From: JBDRLU01 sp043812795
GTDB lineage: Bacteria; Chloroflexota; Dehalococcoidia; Dehalococcoidales; UBA2162
Length of the DNA: 54,881 nt
Reading direction: 5' to 3'
NCBI GenBank assembly: GCA_043812795.1
Contig: JBDRLU010000005.1
Span: 1 to 54,881, forward strand
Shown here: positions 51,559-54,881 of the stretch, piece by piece
How positions within the stretch are numbered: the stretch's first letter is position 1
Layout: each line of letters starts with the position of its first letter
Notes under the pieces: model-generated
Database searches by the model: none
What the model was told of the DNA's origin: nothing
Seen by the model: only the letters and a program-made list of their open reading frames with translations
Position numbers and translations under genes: made by a program

Positions 51559-52467
51559 GTGGGGACGATAAAGTACTATCCTTATGGAGATTGCCGAAAT
51601 AGTCAGGGTACTTTAGGCACGGATAAGCTCTTTACCGGTCAAAGACTGGATGATACCGGGCTTTATTATTACGGCGCCAGGTACTACGACCCAACGATTG
51701 GAAGGTTTATTTCTCCAGATACAATAGTTCAGAAGCCTACCAATCCTCAGACACTAAACCGATACTCTTACGTAATTAATAACCCGCTGAGATATAGAGA
51801 CCCAAGCGGAAATAAGATACTCTTTAATACAGGTGACCCAAATTTCACTGATCTTTTGGAAGCTTGGCAGTATTTCGAATCGTTGTGTCCCGACGTTGCA
51901 GACCTTCTGATGCTGTCTCCAGATGACATCTTTATAACTACTGCCGACCCCTCATACGCGAAGAATAGGGTGGAAGGTAGCATGGGCGAGGGTCAGCGAA
52001 TTTTCATTACCCAGCAAACAATTGATCTTGGATGGAGGAACATAGTTAGTGTTTATTTTCACGAAACGACCCATGCGTGGGAAGGAAATGAAGGCCATTC
52101 ATGGCTGGAAGAATGGGTAGCGTGCAGACGCCAGGCACGAGCAAATATTATGCTGGGAATTTCCCAGAATGAAGAGTGGATTAACATAGTACTGGGTCTC
52201 GGGCCGTTCCCATCGGAGGTAGACCTCATAAATGCTGGAATAAAGCCACGCTATTACAGCGCGGCTGTTTTTCCTAGGCTTCCTGGGGAACAAAGGTTCG
52301 CCAGCGACAGAGGACCTTATTCGGCATGGGATATTGTCTCCAGTATTTATCCCGGAGGGGTCATCTACGGAGATGATATTTTTAGCCTTGGGGGAGGTTT
52401 CATTCTTATGGACGACATAATTATTGACGTGTGGGGAGACCTGGGTTACAACCCCTTTGACTATTAA
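51559..52467 (+). pseudogene. Orphan Rhs C-terminal tip with HExxH toxin-like domain
   Basis: The 302-aa frame (GTG) starts within an Rhs repeat core: KYYPYGDCRNSQG, FTGQRLDDTGLYYYGARYYDP and GRFISPDTIVQ are the conserved end of Rhs/YD proteins. After DPSGN the variable tip (about residues 85-302) holds FHETTHAWEG, an HExxH zinc-protease motif (H168, H172) followed by H180 and E184/E185. The upstream Rhs body and any signal peptide are absent. It directly follows the cupin stop. It may be a silent tip cassette rather than an expressed toxin. Confidence 0.75.
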
Positions 52468-52541
52468 GCTACTCCTACGCAAACCTGAGACATTATTATG
52501 GTCAAAGTTTTCACCCAACAAGAGCAGATAGGTAGAAAATC

Positions 52542-53081
52542 GTGATTAAGAGATGTCTTTTCTTCTCAATAACGTTACTCGTATTATTTAGCGGCATAAC
52601 CAGTTCCTGCCGAGATAATGATTACAAGACGTTCACTCTGAATGAAGATGAGATTCATTTTTCGTTTAAATATCCGGCTGGGTACACGCTTGTGCATTCT
52701 CAAGTAGAGACCGTAATCTCCGAAGACGGTACTCCATTTAAGAAAGCTGAATTATTTTTGCAGGACAATGGGGAAGCGGACTATCGGCTTATTACATTTT
52801 ACCTAATAGAACCTACAAAAGAAGAACCTAATGCCGCAGCTCTACAAAAACGTACGCTATCCAACGGGCCCCTTGGGTCCTTGGAACAAAGGACCGTGAC
52901 AATCGCAGGAATCCAAGGTCAGGAGCTCTCTTATAGGAAGGGAGGTTTCTTCGTGAAAACAGTATCCTTTGACCACAGAGGTTTGATCTGGAATATTAGC
53001 ACGCATTCTGTCGAGGCCATCAGCGAAGCGGACAAAGCTGCTTTCGAGCTAATGTTGGAGACACTGAAGATTTACAACTAG
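52542..53081 (+). CDS. Exported protein next to the Rhs tip, possible immunity
   Basis: A 179-aa protein starting with GTG, with signal peptide CLFFSITLLVLFSGITSSC; the cysteine may be a lipobox, though weakly matching. The mature domain reads FSFKYPAGYTLVHSQVETV and IAGIQGQELSYRKGGFFVKT, resembling PsbP/DUF1795-like folds. It lies 74 bp after the Rhs tip on the same strand, where immunity proteins usually lie. That pairing is inference; no direct homology to known immunity proteins is seen. Confidence 0.6.
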   Translation: MIKRCLFFSITLLVLFSGITSSCRDNDYKTFTLNEDEIHFSFKYPAGYTLVHSQVETVISEDGTPFKKAELFLQDNGEADYRLITFYLIEPTKEEPNAAALQKRTLSNGPLGSLEQRTVTIAGIQGQELSYRKGGFFVKTVSFDHRGLIWNISTHSVEAISEADKAAFELMLETLKIYN

Positions 53082-53150
53082 CCTCCATATGCTAGCAATC
53101 ACTGCGCTTGTATTGTAGAATGAGACAGAAATCACTCTCAGGAGGTGCTA

Positions 53151-53318
53151 GTGCTTAAACCTCGTTCTCCTCAATCTTCATTCTACGGAAGTTACTTCCA
53201 TGGCCGTATTGTTCCAAAAGGCTGTTTATTTAGGAATAAATTAGGTGAAGACTTTTTCAGCAGTCTGGTACGCGTTAGCGTTAGGTTAAACCCAGTAGGT
53301 TCGCCGGGTTCGTCTTGA
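53151..53318 (+). pseudogene. Truncated transposase N-terminus (IS1182-like)
   Basis: After CAGGAGG a GTG opens a frame reading MLKPRSPQSSFYGSYFHGRI and then VPKGCLFRNKL-GEDFFSSL, much like the start of IS1182-family (IS5-superfamily) transposases (LxPRxPQxSFY, IVPKxxxxRK). After about 38 codons the similarity ends and the frame runs into the end of the amidohydrolase gene. The rest of the element is gone. It lies between the Rhs neighbourhood and core metabolism genes. Confidence 0.55.
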
Positions 53319-54153
53319 CCATCGTTTCGATGTCTTGCTCGGTAAGGCCGTTCCGTAGCATGGTGGTGATAAACAAACGCAGGCCCTCGGGTGCGGGCGG
53401 ATGGTAAATCTGCCCGAAATCGGAGCTCATGATGCACCGTCCGGCGCCGGTGGCTTTCACCGATGCCACAATCAGTTTCGGGTCGGCGGCATTAGCTATC
53501 GTCGGCATCCATCCCCAGAATGAGTGTTCGATAAATGCCCCGCTTTTAGCAAGCTGCTTGACGTTATCCTCGCTGATGGGGGTGTCCACCAGCGGCCATT
53601 GCAGGGCATGAGTCACCACCATCTTGGCGAAGCCAATCTTTTGGGCTTCCTCGGCCAGGGCAAAGGTTTCCTTCGGCGATAGGTGTCCGCTGGCCAGGAC
53701 GATATCGTATTCCTTGACGATTTGAAAAATTTCTTTAGCTGCGGGCAGCAGCTTACCCTGTGTATCGAGAATGGTCTGCGCCGGGCCGGGTATCTTAAAA
53801 CCCATCGTTTTTTCCGTTCGCGCCTTGGAATTAGCCGCCGTGATGGTCGGCATCCAGACCACCCTGGCCCCCATCCGGGCCGCCGAGAGCACCGCCGCCG
53901 GGTTCAGCCCGCCCACTTCGTTGTCCAGCGTCACGCTGCCGAAAGTGCGGACTTCGGGCACTAGTTCGCTCACCAGCAGCGCCACCGGTGTAGTATTGCC
54001 GTCGTGACACTTCAGCACGATAGCTCTCATCCCTAAATCGCGGGCCGAATACGCCAACTTCAGCGCGTCCTGACGGCGCTCTTGCAAAGAATCAGGATTA
54101 AAATGGACGTGCATATCGATGGCACCGGCTATCAGCTTATCGACTGCTGCCAT
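53281..54153 (-). CDS. Amidohydrolase-fold protein (DUF6282-like)
   Basis: A 290-aa metal-dependent hydrolase fold: AIDMHVHFNPD (HxH), CHDGN, SGHLSPKE, VVTHAL and CIMSSDFGQ provide the His/Asp ligand positions of the amidohydrolase superfamily. Substrate unknown. GGAGAG precedes the ATG. It follows the flavin reductase gene on the same strand with 25 bp between, so the two may be co-transcribed. Confidence 0.82.
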   Translation of the reverse strand: MAAVDKLIAGAIDMHVHFNPDSLQERRQDALKLAYSARDLGMRAIVLKCHDGNTTPVALLVSELVPEVRTFGSVTLDNEVGGLNPAAVLSAARMGARVVWMPTITAANSKARTEKTMGFKIPGPAQTILDTQGKLLPAAKEIFQIVKEYDIVLASGHLSPKETFALAEEAQKIGFAKMVVTHALQWPLVDTPISEDNVKQLAKSGAFIEHSFWGWMPTIANAADPKLIVASVKATGAGRCIMSSDFGQIYHPPAPEGLRLFITTMLRNGLTEQDIETMVKTNPANLLGLT

Positions 54154-54178
54154 GATTTGCCCCCTCTCCTAAAATCTC

Positions 54179-54751
54179 TTATTCCTTTATCTGCTTCCCG
54201 ACGTTGAACGCATTGGCTATCGGCTGGCCGAACGTCCAGTATTGGTTCGTCGGGCGGACGACCCAGATGAAAGGTTTTATTTTGGTGACATCCGGTTCGC
54301 CATCGGTCAGACATGAGTCCGTAACGTGGACTTCCTCGATTTGCCCCACCACCAGCTCGTGGCTGCCCAGGTTCAGGATGTGCAGCGTACGGCATTCTAG
54401 GTTTACCGGGCACTGGTCAATTAGCGGGGCACTGGCCAGTTTGCCGTAAAAAATATCGAATTTACAATCGGCGACTTTATCGGTGTCTCTCCCCGATTTC
54501 ATTCCGCAGTAATCTGTTTCCTTGACCAGCTCGACCGAGGGGATATTGACCGAAAACACACCATTCTGCTTGACCCCTTTCAAAGTATGACGATGGTGCT
54601 GGAAAGCGACCGAAAGCGTGGGCGGGGTACTGTTGACGATACCGCACCAGGCATACGTCGAGAAGCTCGGCTTCCCGTCAACGTTAGCCCCGACCAGGAC
54701 TGCGGGGAGAGGGTAAAGAATGGTACGTGAGCCGATTGCTACTTTAGCCAT
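54179..54751 (-). CDS. Flavin reductase/flavoredoxin-like FMN-binding protein
   Basis: A 190-aa FMN-binding split-barrel protein: PLPAVLVGANVDGKPSFSTYAWCGIVNSTPP and VSVAFQ-like strands, SVNIPSVELVKETDYCGMKSGRDTDK, and CPVNLECRTLHILNLGSHELVVGQIEEVHV are typical of the flavin reductase-like (flavoredoxin) family found in anaerobes. It likely transfers electrons between reduced cofactors and acceptors. GGGAGG lies ahead of the ATG. The 130 bp beyond it show nothing recognisable. Confidence 0.88.
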   Translation of the reverse strand: MAKVAIGSRTILYPLPAVLVGANVDGKPSFSTYAWCGIVNSTPPTLSVAFQHHRHTLKGVKQNGVFSVNIPSVELVKETDYCGMKSGRDTDKVADCKFDIFYGKLASAPLIDQCPVNLECRTLHILNLGSHELVVGQIEEVHVTDSCLTDGEPDVTKIKPFIWVVRPTNQYWTFGQPIANAFNVGKQIKE

Positions 54752-54881
54752 CTAGGACAACCTCCCGTTTCTCAAGTCCGAATCTTATTGTGGTTTCGTT
54801 ACCACATTAAAAGTGGGGTTTGCAGAGAATTTCTCTTACCCGCATTTCAAAGAAATTGTGGACATTAGCCGGCTGCAGCAC

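Overview
The window is 54.9 kb of a bacterial chromosome. The gene set suggests a strictly or facultatively anaerobic member of the Chloroflexota, class Dehalococcoidia. The hints are a stand-alone alpha subunit of an NDP-forming acyl-CoA synthetase, several small nitroreductases, a 4Fe-4S family-4 uracil-DNA glycosylase, a SecA with extra insertions, a CCA-less tRNA gene, and short palindromic elements scattered between genes. The taxonomic assignment is inference, because no rRNA gene is present.

Region 1 (1-32.9 kb) is a compact housekeeping core. A + strand run holds yebC, ruvC, ruvA and two nitroreductases. Then come a minus-strand 3-hydroxyisobutyrate-dehydrogenase-like gene and uvrB with a 49-codon tail gene. 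A minus-strand operon follows: uracil-DNA glycosylase, RNase J, FtsK/SpoIIIE and a NYN-domain protein. The + strand then carries glyA, prs, secA and polX. The minus strand carries valS, coaBC, coaX, nnrD, a Mut7-C nuclease, a metallo-beta-lactamase-fold protein and a queuosine-precursor transporter. The section ends with an acyl-CoA synthetase alpha subunit, a third nitroreductase and another MBL hydrolase.

Region 2 (32.97-39.9 kb) is the striking part. A tRNA gene with anticodon CAU is followed, all in the same orientation, by eight further partial copies of its own 3' end (20-41 nt; one is a perfect 41-mer). These copies cut the next 6.9 kb into short units of about 0.5-2 kb. Most units carry one or two small genes: a CxxC protein, a YdeI-like protein, a 1-Cys peroxiredoxin, an NfeD-type OB-fold protein, a membrane protein, a secreted protein, a zinc ribbon, an aminotransferase and another membrane protein. 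Several genes stop within a few bases of the next tRNA copy. A decayed tyrosine-recombinase C-terminus, an IS3-type transposase relic and a nonsense-mutated gene copy also lie inside. I interpret this as a tRNA-anchored gene-cassette array built by repeated site-specific integration. No intact recombinase is visible in the window.

Region 3 (39.9-45.1 kb) holds further small accessory genes: a Fpg/Nei-like protein lacking the catalytic proline, two tandem tiny membrane proteins, a short cation-efflux protein, a chagasin-like protease-inhibitor lipoprotein, a 52-aa coiled-coil protein, a zinc-ribbon membrane protein and a beta-solenoid membrane protein.

Region 4 (45.2-54.9 kb) contains a MoxR-DUF58-transglutaminase operon, a second 3-hydroxyisobutyrate-dehydrogenase-like gene with a cupin, an orphan Rhs C-terminal tip carrying an HExxH motif next to a possible exported protein, a truncated transposase start, an amidohydrolase and a flavin reductase.
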